A stretch of DNA of 64,000 nucleotides from Rhizobium leguminosarum bv. trifolii WSM2297 (lineage in GTDB: Bacteria; Pseudomonadota; Alphaproteobacteria; Rhizobiales; Rhizobiaceae). Under the pieces are notes generated by a model that saw only the letters and a list, made by a program, of their open reading frames with translations, ran no database searches and was not told the origin of the DNA. Positions within the stretch are counted from its first letter, which is position 1, and every line of letters begins with the position of its first letter. The DNA lies in the NCBI RefSeq assembly GCF_000271845.1, contig NZ_JH719395.1, positions 2,261,231 to 2,325,230 of the forward strand. The letters run 5' to 3'. A program made the translations under genes and the position numbers. Of the stretch, positions 1 through 10,430 are shown piece after piece.

Positions 1-468
1 GACCAGCCCCTTGGAGCTGATCGAAATCAGCAGCACCTTTTCTTGGCGGATCCTGGAGCGATCGAGAATGCGCGAGAGACCGGCGCGCACCGCCTGGACG
101 AAGCGGGCAGCCCCTGCCGGATCATGCGAGCGCTCCTCGCCGAACCGGTCGATCAGCTTGCCGGCATAATCCACCAGCGAATATTGCACCGCATCCGAGG
201 AGATGATGACGACGATGAGATAGCCGCAGTCGCGTCGCTGGCGCAGAAGCACGCGCGGCCGGCCGCGGCCGCTTGCCGGCTGATGCTCCGATTTTTCGAT
301 GATCTGGGCGCGTTCCAGGTCGGCTGTGATCGCCGAGATGGTGGCCGAGGAAAGGCCGGTGAAATCCGATATCTCGGTATGCGCCAACTGACCGTGGCGG
401 CGCAGCACGGACAGCACGAGCACGCTGTTTCTCTGCCGGACCAGCTCCGTGCTCGACTTGGTCAGCAT
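1..468 (-). CDS. xylR: ROK-family xylose repressor (XylR), 5' part only
   Basis: The gene starts at 468 and runs off the left edge, so only the first ~156 residues are visible. Reading the minus strand gives MLTKSSTELVRQ, then a winged helix-turn-helix (residues ~15-60, with LAHTEISDFTGLSSATISA) and the start of the ROK sugar-kinase-like domain. ROK/XylR proteins bind operators and release them on binding xylose. A strong purine-rich ribosome site (GGAGGAGAGGG) lies just upstream of the ATG. The gene diverges from xylF, and the perfect palindrome in between is the expected operator. The xylose assignment rests on this context. The frame has no stop because the 3' end is outside the window. 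Confidence 0.85.
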   Translation of the reverse strand, partial: MLTKSSTELVRQRNSVLVLSVLRRHGQLAHTEISDFTGLSSATISAITADLERAQIIEKSEHQPASGRGRPRVLLRQRRDCGYLIVVIISSDAVQYSLVDYAGKLIDRFGEERSHDPAGAARFVQAVRAGLSRILDRSRIRQEKVLLISISSKGLV

Positions 469-560
469 GAATGCCGCCCTCTCCTCCTGCTTATTCGCCT
501 TTGCTTTCCACTGCATCTCCGGCCGCTGCTGCGCAAGGAAATTAAGCCGGCAGTCCAGTG

Positions 561-609
561 TTGACAGCTGAAAAAATCTCTGACATCAAATTTCTCGACT
601 GTCGAGAAA
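561..609 (+). promoter_or_regulatory. xylF promoter with XylR-type palindromic operator
   Basis: TTGACA at 561-566 fits a -35 box; the -10 about 17 bases on is weak. A 19-base palindrome, TTTCTCGA-CTG-TCGAGAAA, lies at 591-609, where it would overlap the transcription start. A similar half-site (TTTCCTCGACAG) follows at ~620-631. Placement between divergent xylR and xylF suggests that the ROK repressor binds here and blocks xylF and possibly its own gene. The palindrome is read directly; binding is inferred. Confidence 0.7.
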
Positions 610-694
610 ATAATCCGAATTTCCTCGACAGCTTTTTCGCGGTGGCCGGAGGAAGCATGGGCTGGGCCGGTCGCAACTCACTCGGGAGGACATT

Positions 695-1735
695 ATGAAG
701 TCTATTTTGAAATTGATGGCAGGCGCGGCCATTCTCGTTTCCGTGCATACCGCGGCCATGGCTGCCGATCTCGTCGTCGGCGTTTCCTGGTCGAACTTCC
801 AGGAAGAGCGCTGGAAGACGGATGAAGCCGCAATCAAGAAGGCTCTCGAAGCCAAGGGCGCCAAGTATATTTCCGCCGACGCGCAATCATCGGCCGCAAA
901 GCAGCTGACCGACGTCGAATCGCTGATTTCGCAGGGCGCCAATGCGCTGATCATTCTCGCCCAGGATTCCGACGCCATCGGCCCGGCGATCGAAAAGGCC
1001 GCTGCTGAAGGCATCCCGGTCGTCGGTTACGACCGTCTGATCGAAAATCCGGCTGCCTTCTACATCACCTTCGACAACAAGGAAGTCGGCCGTCTGCAGG
1101 CTGAAGGCGTCTTCAAGGCCAAGCCGGAAGGCAACTACGTTTTCATCAAGGGCTCGTCTTCCGACCCGAACGCCGACTTCCTGTTCTCGGGCCAGCAGGA
1201 AGTGCTGAAGGCCGCGATCGACGCCGGCAAGATCAAGAATGTCGGCGAGGCCTATACCGACGGCTGGCTGCCGGAGAACGCCCAGCGCAACATGGAGCAG
1301 TTCCTGACCGCCAACAACAACAAGGTTGACGCCGTCGTCGCCTCCAACGACGGCACGGCCGGCGGCGCGATTGCAGCGCTCGACGCCCAGGGCCTCGCCG
1401 GCTCCGTTCCGGTTTCCGGCCAGGACGGCGACAAGGCAGCGCTGAACCGCATCGCGCTCGGCACGCAGACGGTTTCCGTCTGGAAGGACAGCCGCGAACT
1501 CGGCAAGCGCGCCGCCGAAATCGCTCTCGACCTCGCCGGCGGCAAGGACATGAGCAAGATCGACGGCGCCCAGGCTTTCAAGGGCGGCCCGAAGGGCGTC
1601 GAAATGCAGTCGGTGTTCCTGAAGCCGCTGGCGATCACCAAGGACAATCTGAACGTCGTCATCGACGCCGGCTGGATCTCCAAGGCTGAAGCCTGCCAGG
1701 GCGTCAAGGCCGGCACGGTTGCTGCCTGCAAGTAA
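695..1735 (+). CDS. xylF: D-xylose ABC transporter, periplasmic binding protein
   Basis: A 346-residue protein with a clear Sec signal peptide ([20 protein letters not shown], cleavage near AMA-AD) followed by a type I periplasmic sugar-binding fold beginning [20 protein letters not shown]. Full length for the XylF family. It captures xylose in the periplasm and delivers it to the XylH permease. The ribosome site GGGAGG sits 6 bases before the ATG. It is the first gene of the xylFHG set and is preceded by the palindromic operator. Confidence 0.95.
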   Translation: MKSILKLMAGAAILVSVHTAAMAADLVVGVSWSNFQEERWKTDEAAIKKALEAKGAKYISADAQSSAAKQLTDVESLISQGANALIILAQDSDAIGPAIEKAAAEGIPVVGYDRLIENPAAFYITFDNKEVGRLQAEGVFKAKPEGNYVFIKGSSSDPNADFLFSGQQEVLKAAIDAGKIKNVGEAYTDGWLPENAQRNMEQFLTANNNKVDAVVASNDGTAGGAIAALDAQGLAGSVPVSGQDGDKAALNRIALGTQTVSVWKDSRELGKRAAEIALDLAGGKDMSKIDGAQAFKGGPKGVEMQSVFLKPLAITKDNLNVVIDAGWISKAEACQGVKAGTVAACK

Positions 1736-1997
1736 GCCAGCGCTGAACTAGAATAAGCGGCGCCGCAACGGAGTTACCGTTTCGGCGCCGGATGCGGATG
1801 GGAATTCCAATGACGAAGTTTTCTCCGCCTCGCCGCACCATCGCGGACTTTCATTCCCTCGGAACGGTGCCGCGATGCCACGCGACCGGTTTCCGGAAGC
1901 ATCGCGATGGTCAGTTGAAGAACAGACGAATGACGCCGTTGGCAGCCTCTGGCACGCCGGCGCACCCGTCCAAACACAGTGGGGGAACGGCAAACCC

Positions 1998-3311
1998 ATG
2001 GCCGAAATGGTAAAATCAACGACATCGAGCGGACCGCGAACGGCGGACGCCAATCCGGTGACCCGCTTCTTCCGGGCGACCGAGATCGACACGCGCCTGC
2101 TCGGCATGATCGGCGCGCTCGTCATCATCTGGATCGGCTTCCACATCATCACCGGCGGCCTGTTTCTGACCCCGCGCAATCTCTGGAACCTCTCGGTTCA
2201 GACGACAGACATCGCGATCATGACGACGGGCATGGTGCTGATCATCGTCACCCGCAACATCGACCTGTCCGTGGGATCCGTGCTCGGCCTCTGCGGCATG
2301 ATCATGGGCGTGACGCAAGCGAAGATCCTGCCTGAATATATCGGCTTCGACAGCCCCTTCACCTGGGTGATCACGCTTGGTATCGGCATCATCGCCGGCG
2401 GCCTGATCGGCACTTTCCAGGGCATGATCATCGCCTTCCTGAACGTTCCCTCCTTTATCGTCACCCTCGGCGGCCTGCTGGTCTGGCGCGGTGCGACCTG
2501 GCTCGTCACCAGCGGCCAGACGGTTGCGCCGATGGACCAGACTTTTCGCATCATGGGCGGCGGCGCCGAGGGCTCGATCGGCGCCACCTGGAGCTGGGTC
2601 GTCGGCATCGCCGCCTGCCTCTTCGTCATCGCCAGCATTATCGGCTCGCGCCATCAGCGCCGCCGTTTCGGCTTTCCGCGCCGGCCGATCTGGGCGGAAT
2701 ATTTCCTCGCCATTCTGAGCTGCGTGCTGATCCTCGGCGCCGTCTGGATCGCCAACAGCTATTACTGGCCGATCAACATCGCCAAGCGTTATGCCGAGGC
2801 CAACAATATCCCCTGGCCGGAAACCGGCCTTGATATTCCCTACGGCATCGCCGTGCCGGTGCTGATCGCCATCGTCGTCGGCATCATCATGACCTTCATC
2901 GCCACAAGGCTGCGCTTCGGTCGCTATGTCTTCGCAATCGGCGGCAATCCCGAGGCGGCCGAACTCGCCGGCATCAAGACCCGCTGGGTGACGGTGCGCA
3001 TCTTCGCGCTGATGGGCATTTTGGCCGCGATCGCCGCCGCGATTTCCACCGCCCGCCTCAACGCCGCCACCAACTCGCAAGGCACGCTCGACGAGCTTTA
3101 CACCATCGCCGCCGCCGTGATCGGCGGAACGTCGCTGGCAGGCGGCACCGGCACGATCGCCGGCGCCATGCTCGGCGCGCTCGTCATGCAATCGCTGCAA
3201 TCCGGCATGGTGCTGGCGCATGTCGACACGCCGCTGCAGAGCGTCGTCGTCGGCACCGTCCTTGTCGTGGCGGTCTGGCTCGACACCGTCTACCGCGCCC
3301 GTGCCAAGTGA
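1998..3311 (+). CDS. xylH: D-xylose ABC transporter permease
   Basis: A 437-residue integral membrane permease with about ten hydrophobic segments, starting [20 protein letters not shown]. An open frame extends 41 codons further upstream, but those codons are not protein-like. The ATG at 1998 has a GGGGGAAC ribosome site, so it is preferred. The conserved permease signature near the C-terminus ([20 protein letters not shown] and the later [19 protein letters not shown]) marks the ribose/xylose branch. It forms the membrane channel for XylF-delivered sugar and is energised by XylG, whose gene follows closely. Confidence 0.93.
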   Translation: MAEMVKSTTSSGPRTADANPVTRFFRATEIDTRLLGMIGALVIIWIGFHIITGGLFLTPRNLWNLSVQTTDIAIMTTGMVLIIVTRNIDLSVGSVLGLCGMIMGVTQAKILPEYIGFDSPFTWVITLGIGIIAGGLIGTFQGMIIAFLNVPSFIVTLGGLLVWRGATWLVTSGQTVAPMDQTFRIMGGGAEGSIGATWSWVVGIAACLFVIASIIGSRHQRRRFGFPRRPIWAEYFLAILSCVLILGAVWIANSYYWPINIAKRYAEANNIPWPETGLDIPYGIAVPVLIAIVVGIIMTFIATRLRFGRYVFAIGGNPEAAELAGIKTRWVTVRIFALMGILAAIAAAISTARLNAATNSQGTLDELYTIAAAVIGGTSLAGGTGTIAGAMLGALVMQSLQSGMVLAHVDTPLQSVVVGTVLVVAVWLDTVYRARAK

Positions 3312-3325
3312 GAGGAGCTAAAGAT

Positions 3326-4108
<783 letters not shown>

Positions 4109-4141
4109 GTGCCGCCAAGCGCCCTGCCCCCGACAACCCCG

Positions 4142-4172
4142 CTCCGCCGCCCGCAAGGCCGGCGGAGTTTTT
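4142..4172 (+). terminator. Rho-independent terminator after xylG
   Basis: An 8-bp GC-rich stem (CTCCGCCG / CGGCGGAG, 4142-4149 with 4160-4167) closes a 10-base loop and is followed directly by TTTTTC. It lies 34 bases after the xylG stop and would end the xylFHG transcript. Confidence 0.8.
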
Positions 4173-4312
4173 CGTTCAATCCGAAGGCTGACGAATAAAA
4201 ACACCCTGCAAACCGCAAGCATCGGTATTTCTGAGAATTTCGCGATTGAAGCCGGCCGCAAGCTAGGCTAAGAACCACCCATCGGACAGGCGATTCAAAC
4301 CGCCTCAGGCAT

Positions 4313-4389
4313 GCACCCGTAGCTCAGCTGGATAGAGTGTTGGATTCCGATTCCAAAGGTCACAGGTTCGAATCCTGTCGGGTGCGCCA
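4313..4389 (+). tRNA. tRNA-Arg (anticodon CCG)
   Basis: A 77-base cloverleaf. The acceptor strands GCACCCG (4313-4319) and CGGGTGC (4379-4385) pair fully. The D-loop contains AGCTGGAT. The anticodon stem TTGGA/TCCAA holds the 7-base loop TTCCGAT with CCG at 4347-4349. The T-arm is GGTTCGAATCC, and CCA is encoded at 4387-4389. Everything before the tRNA is core-like, while the DNA after it is a patchwork of orphan genes and IS debris. This suggests that the tRNA 3' end was used as an island attachment site. I found no second copy of the 3' end in the window and no integrase beside it. Confidence 0.95.
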
Positions 4390-4419
4390 CCGATCCCGGG
4401 TCCGTTCTGGACACATGGG

Positions 4420-4605
4420 TTACGGTTTATTAATTGTGCCGCCTTGGTTTGCGCCGGAATCGACTGGTTTGCTATTTTTCTCGCGATAGGCATGCGTCTT
4501 AGGATCGTCGACCTGGAATCGGCCCTGCTGCATTGACAGAAAGGCGTTGCCCACGCGCGTGCGATCCTGTGAGTCGCGGGCCCGCGACAACACCGGCCTC
4601 GTCAC
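4420..4605 (-). CDS. Possible small protein next to tRNA-Arg
   Basis: A 61-codon frame with a polar, protein-like C-terminal half ([20 protein letters not shown] and onwards) that ends 30 bases past the tRNA. I recognise no family, and no good ribosome site is visible. It could be the tail of a lost gene at the island edge or a chance frame. The rest of 4606-4924 shows nothing I can support. Confidence 0.25.
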   Translation of the reverse strand: MTRPVLSRARDSQDRTRVGNAFLSMQQGRFQVDDPKTHAYREKNSKPVDSGANQGGTINKP

Positions 4606-4924
4606 CCTGTCCCACCGATATTTTTGGACAGCTTCACCAAGACCTGAATAGATAACAACCGCGGACCTAGGCAGGTGGTGGAGCTATGGGACTGTTGACG
4701 GGCACGGGTCAAAGGTTGATCCAAGCGAGCGTCTGCGCCCTCCTCCGCAATGACAAATGGCACCGCGCCCATGCGAAAGCAGGATCCACCAAGTAGGAGC
4801 CACAGGGTCGTTAGCGGTTGTCTCTCTGCCATGATAGTTCGTGACGTCGACATCAGGGAATTTTTCGCTTGCGATAGCTTTTTCGTCGCATGACAATTTG
4901 CAATGTCGCAACTTGATAACTCCA

Positions 4925-5377
4925 ATGAATTTTTACACGGTCACAAGTCTCAACGGTTCATCGACGACGAGCGCACATCACATCGAAGACGCGGTTAACG
5001 GTTTTGCTCGCAAATATCTCGGCGCCGCCGGGGCCGTCGCCTGGGCAAGCAAATCAGCGAACCGAGATCCAGCTAAATTCGATGGATCGACCAAGGTTTT
5101 ATTGCTGGAGGGTGAAAGCAACTTCAGTGAGGACCCACAGGCGAGCAAGATGCCAAGCGATCCATCGAAGGCGAGATCGATCTGGATCTTCGAACCTAGA
5201 AGGCGCTACGATCAGATATTATCCTCCTTGAATGAGGTTCGCGATGGGCAGCTTGAGACAGCCCTTCGGGAAATCGCGGTGCTCGCGCCGATGATCAAGG
5301 ATTTATGCCTGGCGGCCGTCGTGAGGCAGATCAATGAAGTGCTGCCTGCTCACCTAAGATGCTCGATCAGTTTCTGA
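4925..5377 (+). CDS. Hypothetical protein, 150 residues
   Basis: Starts MNFYTVTSLNGSSTTSAHHI; an earlier in-frame ATG at 4841 adds 28 less convincing residues. The product is soluble and mixed alpha/beta. A helical C-terminal part ends in LAPMIKDLCLAAVVRQINEV. No signal peptide, membrane segment or recognised motif is visible, and the ribosome site is weak. It stands alone between the tRNA and the minus-strand nuclease gene. Family unknown. Confidence 0.5.
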   Translation: MNFYTVTSLNGSSTTSAHHIEDAVNGFARKYLGAAGAVAWASKSANRDPAKFDGSTKVLLLEGESNFSEDPQASKMPSDPSKARSIWIFEPRRRYDQILSSLNEVRDGQLETALREIAVLAPMIKDLCLAAVVRQINEVLPAHLRCSISF

Positions 5378-5552
5378 TGAGCCACACATCGTGGATCCGT
5401 TGTCGAAGCCGGAGATATCGCCTTTCAAAAGAGGAATGAGAACGGGCTTGGTTTCTTCTTGTAGTTCGCTTCCCTTACACTTGCGATCTTCACGCGTTTA
5501 GGTGGGACGCCGGAAGGCTTCGGACGAGGTAGTTGTGCGACATGAGGCTAGT

Positions 5553-6479
5553 TCATCCACACCAGGGTCGTGGAGTTGGCGGGCAGCCGGTCGCCCCACA
5601 AACAAAGGGAACGGCAAGGCCCTCATCGATCAAGATCTGTCCGACGTCGCGACCGTCGACTTCAAGCTTCCCGCAGCTACGGCCGTAGTTGCATTTTTTG
5701 GTCCCCTCGGTACCGGGTTTGCAAGAGCACGCGACTAAACTGACGTTGGTCGTGTTCGCTCGCCCCACCAGTTCCTGCAGGCGTTCGGAAGCGCGATTTC
5801 CTAGTTTGGCCTCGTTTGAACACAACGGCTCGAATTTTTCCGGCGTGTTAAAGCCAATCAATCTGACGCGCGTGCCGTTGTTCAGACGGATCGTGTCCCC
5901 ATCGGTGATCGTAAAATTCGCACTGCCTCGGGAAGGTGCGTTGGCCACGACCCCGGACCCGACTTGCGGCTCGGCGCTACCCACGCCGTCGACGGTGCGT
6001 CCAAAAAAGCTCCCCAATAGTCCGACGAAGAGGATGAAGCCGATTACAATCAGCAAACTGTCTCGTCCTGCCCCGGATGCGTAGCAAAAAGGGTATCGCG
6101 GCCGAAACGGATTTCGGAGTCTGAAGGGATTTCGCGGTCGAAGTGGATTGCGTAAACGGAAGGGATTGCGGTTGCGCGATGCTCGCTCGAACGGCGCCCC
6201 GATCGAATAGCTATTGCTTACCTGCCGTTGGCGTGGCTGACGTAGTGCCGCCGCTACTTCAGAGAGCACCACTTCGAGTTTTGGTGCCGGCGACTGATCC
6301 TGCGTTAGTCGTTTTAGTATCGCAAATTGCTTCTCGCTAACCCTCGTTCGGACACCATAGCGAGCCATCTTGTCGCGGATATCGCTTAGAAACTGACGTT
6401 GCCATTTTGTGACATGGCCACTCTGCAGCACCTCATCGATCCGACGCCGGAAGTACGCAATGTCCTGTTCGCTAAGCAT
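5553..6479 (-). CDS. Membrane-anchored staphylococcal-nuclease-like protein
   Basis: 308 residues in three parts: a soluble helical N-terminus (~1-105); an Arg/Pro/Phe-rich linker (~108-132) made of near-repeats of the type RNPFR[L/P]; a single membrane segment (~145-165, IVIGFILFVGLLGSFFGR); then an SNase-like domain. That domain has FTITDGDTIRLNNGTRVRLI, a following NTPE and the late DVGQILIDEGLAVPF, so the Arg/Glu active-site positions of the thermonuclease fold seem present. It ends with a Cys-containing tail (CGATGCPPTPRPWCG) seen in other rhizobial thermonuclease-family proteins. It probably cleaves nucleic acid outside the cytoplasm. The ribosome site GGGCGGG lies before ATG 6479. Confidence 0.75.
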   Translation of the reverse strand: MLSEQDIAYFRRRIDEVLQSGHVTKWQRQFLSDIRDKMARYGVRTRVSEKQFAILKRLTQDQSPAPKLEVVLSEVAAALRQPRQRQVSNSYSIGAPFERASRNRNPFRLRNPLRPRNPFRLRNPFRPRYPFCYASGAGRDSLLIVIGFILFVGLLGSFFGRTVDGVGSAEPQVGSGVVANAPSRGSANFTITDGDTIRLNNGTRVRLIGFNTPEKFEPLCSNEAKLGNRASERLQELVGRANTTNVSLVACSCKPGTEGTKKCNYGRSCGKLEVDGRDVGQILIDEGLAVPFVCGATGCPPTPRPWCG

Positions 6480-7087
6480 TTCCCGCCCTGATGCGACCTC
6501 ATTCGAGCGGCTACACTAAGTTGAAATGCTTAAATTTCGCCCAACCATACGAGCACGGCGATACCGCACAGTCACGCCCGCCGAGTCGGATAAGACGGTC
6601 GGCTCAGCACCAACCGGCCTCCAATGCCCGCGTTTGTGTCGTCTCGATCGACCAAGAGGCAGTACGTGGTGGCGCAGTATTCACTTGAGCCGCCTCGCCT
6701 CTGCGGCCCATCAAGCTGGTCGTGAACAGACTGAGATGTCGTGTCGGCGCCCAGCCGTTCCAAGCAGTGACCTTTGGCTGCCCCCGAATAACCACTCCGT
6801 AGGAGGGACTGTAAGGAGCCAGCCCTTGACGCTCGCCACGTTTCCGCGGACGCAATTTTCGAAAGGGATGTCCAGCGGTTGGCGAGGTCATCTCGCTGGC
6901 AGCATCTGCATTGGGTGTGATTTTTAAACAAAATGGCCGAAAAACCCAAAAGGCGTTCCGGGGATGACCTTCGGCCACCCGAACAAGCAGGAGACAAATG
7001 CGACGTGACCATGGTTTGAGTTATCATACGGCTTGACGGCTCCTCGGCTCAGCACCACCCTTCTCTCACCGCATTTAAGCCTACTCC
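6480..7087. other. No supported gene (608 bases)
   Basis: Several short frames overlap on both strands, but none has a convincing start site or protein-like composition. The first part may carry the promoter of the minus-strand nuclease gene. Nothing else is recognised. Confidence 0.5.
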
Positions 7088-7852
7088 ATGACCAGCCATC
7101 TCGACAGCACAGACCGTGCACTATTCCCTCGCGTTCTGTCACTCAGTTCGGCGCATCTATCCGAGCGAACTGCGAGTTTTCTGCAGAAGAATGACGCCGC
7201 CGATTTTCCCTGTCTTGGAGGACATTGGAGTGACCGGGGATGGATGCCGTGGGTCGACACTGAGTTCGGAGTTATTCCGTCCTGCCCTCCGGATCTGCGT
7301 GAGGTTTTCGAGTTCGCGGAGAGGCTAGGTGTCAGCATTGTTATATTTGACGAAGGGGGAAGGGTCTTGCCAGAGCTACCCGTGCTCAGACAGGAGGTTG
7401 CGGATAGCTCTCTTGATCGATACGCTCGGCGAGCCAGAAAGAGCTTAGAGCAACTCGAAGACTTATCCGGTCGGGAAGCGCTGGAAAGTCTCGAGAAGAC
7501 GGGATCGTTCAGCCGGACCGCCGGATATTTTACGACCAGAATGCAGTCGATCAGGGACGCCCTTACTTATGCCTACGAGCGAGGTGACGATTTTACGTCT
7601 ACAGCTTACCCTTTGCTTGAACAGCTATCCGATCTAAGCGCAGCGTTCGCCTCCTGCGTCCGCCTGGAGCCCGATCAATATCTGACGTCCCTTGATTGCA
7701 TATGCTCGCTAGAGGCAACGGTCGAAGCTACTCTGGACGGGAATGAATTCCGTGACCGTGGGATCGAACGAAAGATTACCGACGCGTTGGAAGATATCCT
7801 TTATCGTCTTCAACGCGCCCGCCAAACGTTAACACATCGGATCATGACGTGA
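7088..7852 (+). CDS. DUF5983-like protein with helical C-terminal domain
   Basis: 254 residues. The N-terminal ~95 residues resemble DUF5983, a domain found on plasmids and islands: a serine/histidine motif (LSLSSAHLSERTASFL), a GW..WV strand, PPDLREVFEFAERLGVSIVI and a following FDEGG. The remaining ~150 residues are predicted helical and acidic, with no family I know. There is no signal peptide or membrane segment. DUF5983 has no proven function, so none is assigned. The gene is isolated from its neighbours. Confidence 0.6.
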   Translation: MTSHLDSTDRALFPRVLSLSSAHLSERTASFLQKNDAADFPCLGGHWSDRGWMPWVDTEFGVIPSCPPDLREVFEFAERLGVSIVIFDEGGRVLPELPVLRQEVADSSLDRYARRARKSLEQLEDLSGREALESLEKTGSFSRTAGYFTTRMQSIRDALTYAYERGDDFTSTAYPLLEQLSDLSAAFASCVRLEPDQYLTSLDCICSLEATVEATLDGNEFRDRGIERKITDALEDILYRLQRARQTLTHRIMT

Positions 7853-8139
7853 GGACCACGACACGGGCGTTAGCACCTGTCCTTTCTTCGAATAGTGCCT
7901 GACGTTCAGAGCCTCTTCCGTACAACATCCCCAAAGGTCAGTTGCTTGAAGGCTGCCCGCACCCCTTTAGGCATCTGCGATCTTGTAAATGTCTGGTACA
8001 CCACAATTGGGACAACGGTGAAAGGCGACGCGGGAGGGCCTCGAAGTGAGCGATTCACACGCTAAATCGCTTAGTAAAAATTCTTGACGTCGCATTCAAA
8101 CCCTCCGACAATTATCGTACCGCATCCGAGTTCCACCAA

Positions 8140-8463
8140 ATGCTCTTCCAGCTTGAACTATCTGTCTCCGGCTCCATCACCGTCAACGCCGAGTCCAGCT
8201 CAGACGCACTTGCGAAATTCCTGTCCGCCCACAAAGCGGGCATCGACCCGATGGGTCTCTGGTTCAGCGAAAACATGTTCTCCGAAGAAGACTTCCCTGA
8301 TGTTGATCTCGTGGTGGAGGAAACGCCGACGCCGCTCAACGCGCGTATCATTCTGCGCAACGGCAGAGGAGTCATCAGCACTGCGTATATGCATGTCCCT
8401 CACCTTCCTGGCGCCAACGACGGATGTGGCGCTGATAACGCGACGTTCCCTGACCCCGCTTGA
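8140..8463 (+). CDS. Small acidic hypothetical protein, 107 residues
   Basis: Begins MLFQLELSVSGSITVNAESS; a beta-rich start is followed by an acidic middle (SEEDFPDVDLVVEETPTP). The composition is that of a real small cytoplasmic protein. A longer frame in another register over the same bases is serine/proline-rich and looks like a shadow. No family is recognised. Confidence 0.5.
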   Translation: MLFQLELSVSGSITVNAESSSDALAKFLSAHKAGIDPMGLWFSENMFSEEDFPDVDLVVEETPTPLNARIILRNGRGVISTAYMHVPHLPGANDGCGADNATFPDPA

Positions 8464-8671
8464 TACATAATTCTCCAAAGCTAAATTGAGTCCTGAAAAA
8501 CGATAAGTTCGTTGATCTGACGTGGAGAGCGGAAGAGCCCCACTACGATTGTCGCATGAAGCCTGCCGCCGGGGCCGCATAGTGGCAGCGCCGTTACAAC
8601 AATGCCTCACGCGAGCATATTGAAATACGCTCCCAGCATCACGATCTCAGATTGGCAATCGGAGCCTTGAA

Positions 8672-9037
8672 ATGCTGTATCTCATCCCTGCCCTGTTCGT
8701 TATTACCTGCGCGATATTCGTGGGAAGATACTATGCAATCAAAGCGGGACTCGCGCAGACGATCCTTGATGACGCCATTGCACGGAAGCTTTCCACATCT
8801 CCGCTGAACTTGGAGGTGATGCGCTTGAGGGAGCAGAATGCAGTGATGCGCAACCTCCTCCTAGACATGGTGGAGAACGAGGCTTCGGTTGAGACCGACC
8901 GGCCAAAGACGGAGCAAGCTCGCGCGTTCAGCGCCAGAACACTGCGGCGGCGGGAGATCTTCGGAGAAGCCGTATTTGTGCTGGAGCAAAGTGAACGACC
9001 TCAGGCATCAAATCAAAATCTTAAGATTCCCGGCTAA
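8672..9037 (+). CDS. Small single-pass membrane protein, 121 residues
   Basis: An N-terminal membrane segment (residues ~2-20, MLYLIPALFVITCAIFVGRY) is followed by a helical, probably coiled-coil cytoplasmic region (LRLREQN-like stretch, residues ~50-75) and a basic linker. GGAG lies 8 bases before the ATG. The shape resembles small phage or island membrane-bound coiled-coil proteins. No family is recognised. Confidence 0.5.
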   Translation: MLYLIPALFVITCAIFVGRYYAIKAGLAQTILDDAIARKLSTSPLNLEVMRLREQNAVMRNLLLDMVENEASVETDRPKTEQARAFSARTLRRREIFGEAVFVLEQSERPQASNQNLKIPG

Positions 9038-9099
9038 GGCATTTATATAGCTTGATTGTCTCCGGCTTAATACCACCAGAGTTCGAACTGATGCGCTAT

Positions 9100-9858
9100 T
9101 CATCCCTGACAACCTGCTGCTGGTCCGCTTTCACAGCACATCGGTCTAAGTATTTGCAACCGTTGCCTCCCGTCCAGAATTGCTAGGAGGGCGGTCTCGG
9201 GATAACGCCATGGGAAGCGGTCAAAGGCATGCACCATCTTACCGACGCCGTAACCGCCCATGGATTTGAACTTTTGAGTTGCGAATTCCAAGAACGAAAG
9301 TCCACTGCCGCCAAATGGTTCAACGCAGTTTGAGGGAGCACAGCTAAAGTTGGGAGTCGTGAGAAGTTGAGGCTCACCGTCCTGCTCGAGTATGTCATTT
9401 AGGATATGCAGCGCGTAAGTCGGGCCGCCATTGAGATGGCAGCCCTCTCTCAGCTCAAAAGAGGACATCAGCAACGCTACCGTTGCTTCGCGCCAATCAT
9501 TAACATCGCCTGCGGCGTTTCCATTGTACGTCGGCCTTACAATTTGTGGCGCATCGTTTTCCTGCTGAATGATTAGCGCGACAGCCGCAGGCTCTGTCCA
9601 TTCAATTGAAAGTAAAAACTCCACCAGCCGAGTTGGAATCGCTTCCGACAAGTTTCGGTAGCCCCCTGAGAATATCACCAGACCAGGCTCGGCAAACAGT
9701 TCAGATTTAATGTCGACATTTCCACTCAAGCGGGCTGGAGGTTCCAAGTCCTCGATGGAGAACCACTTGTTGATGGTTTTGATCACATTTGCGTCTGCCT
9801 GCGACCGTGCAATTTCCAGATCAGAGAACAAGAGGGTAATTGCTGTGGTAATGGCCAT
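9100..9858 (-). CDS. Hypothetical protein, 252 residues
   Basis: Starts MAITTAITLLFSDLEIARSQ; a 36-codon extension upstream is Arg/Ser-rich and less likely. The protein is soluble and mixed alpha/beta. Its middle contains YNGNAAGDVNDWREATVALL and FGGSGLSFLEFATQKFKSMG. No catalytic signature is recognised. It is the left-most of three separate minus-strand orphan genes (with 10101-10430 and 10690-11445) that lie downstream of the protease operon and could be related cargo. Confidence 0.55.
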   Translation of the reverse strand: MAITTAITLLFSDLEIARSQADANVIKTINKWFSIEDLEPPARLSGNVDIKSELFAEPGLVIFSGGYRNLSEAIPTRLVEFLLSIEWTEPAAVALIIQQENDAPQIVRPTYNGNAAGDVNDWREATVALLMSSFELREGCHLNGGPTYALHILNDILEQDGEPQLLTTPNFSCAPSNCVEPFGGSGLSFLEFATQKFKSMGGYGVGKMVHAFDRFPWRYPETALLAILDGRQRLQILRPMCCESGPAAGCQG

Positions 9859-10100
9859 ATCCGTGTTACCTGGTGCCGTCCTAACTAGGCTGCGCCAGAC
9901 CCTGGCCGGCCACAAGCGTTTATTGTTTGCTGTCTCACTGCACGACGACGTTCTGTTTGGCATCAATCAGGAACTTCGAGCCTTTGGCTCCGCCGCGAAA
10001 CCGTAAGACCATTGTTGGAGGCGGTCCCTCCTTCGTTTTCGGCCTTCCTCGCTCTTGCCTCAGTCAAACTGTGGTTGCCTTTCATTTGTGCGAAGGCCTC

Positions 10101-10430
10101 TTAGGGCGCTCCTTCTCCGCGCTCCAAAAGGACAAGCCGAGCATCGGGCGCTTCTTTGCGAATGGTAATTTCCATGTAGGCCCGAAGCTCGCTACGAAAA
10201 CGCGAGGCATTGCGGGCTCCCCATGCGCCAATGAAGCACTCCCCTGATGTATCGTTCTTGAAGACCGCTGAGCCACCGAACGAGGATGATAGGCCGCCTT
10301 CACCGACCGCCCCGCCGTTGCCGCAAACGGCGACGACGCTGTCCAGAGGTGCGACGCAGGCCACAGTGTCGCCCGAGGGGGCGAAACCTGTGCTTCTAAA
10401 AACGTAAACTGGGCAGGGAGACGTTGTCAT
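10101..10430 (-). CDS. Hypothetical protein, 109 residues
   Basis: Begins MTTSPCPVYVFRSTGFAPSG and contains Gly-rich strands (AVCGNGGAVGEGGLSSSFGG) and a C-terminal segment RFRSELRAYMEITIRKEAPD. Alternating hydrophobic strands suggest a small beta-rich domain. There is no recognised family, signal peptide or membrane segment. Similar in size to immunity- or accessory-type island proteins, but no function can be argued. Confidence 0.45.
   Translation of the reverse strand: MTTSPCPVYVFRSTGFAPSGDTVACVAPLDSVVAVCGNGGAVGEGGLSSSFGGSAVFKNDTSGECFIGAWGARNASRFRSELRAYMEITIRKEAPDARLVLLERGEGAP

Noticed and set aside
43..564. 173-codon plus-strand frame
   Set aside because: Antisense to the ROK regulator, whose helix-turn-helix and ROK start read cleanly on the minus strand; Arg/His-rich shadow.
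2016..3221. 401-codon minus-strand frame
   Set aside because: Asp/Gly/Arg-rich antisense shadow of xylH.
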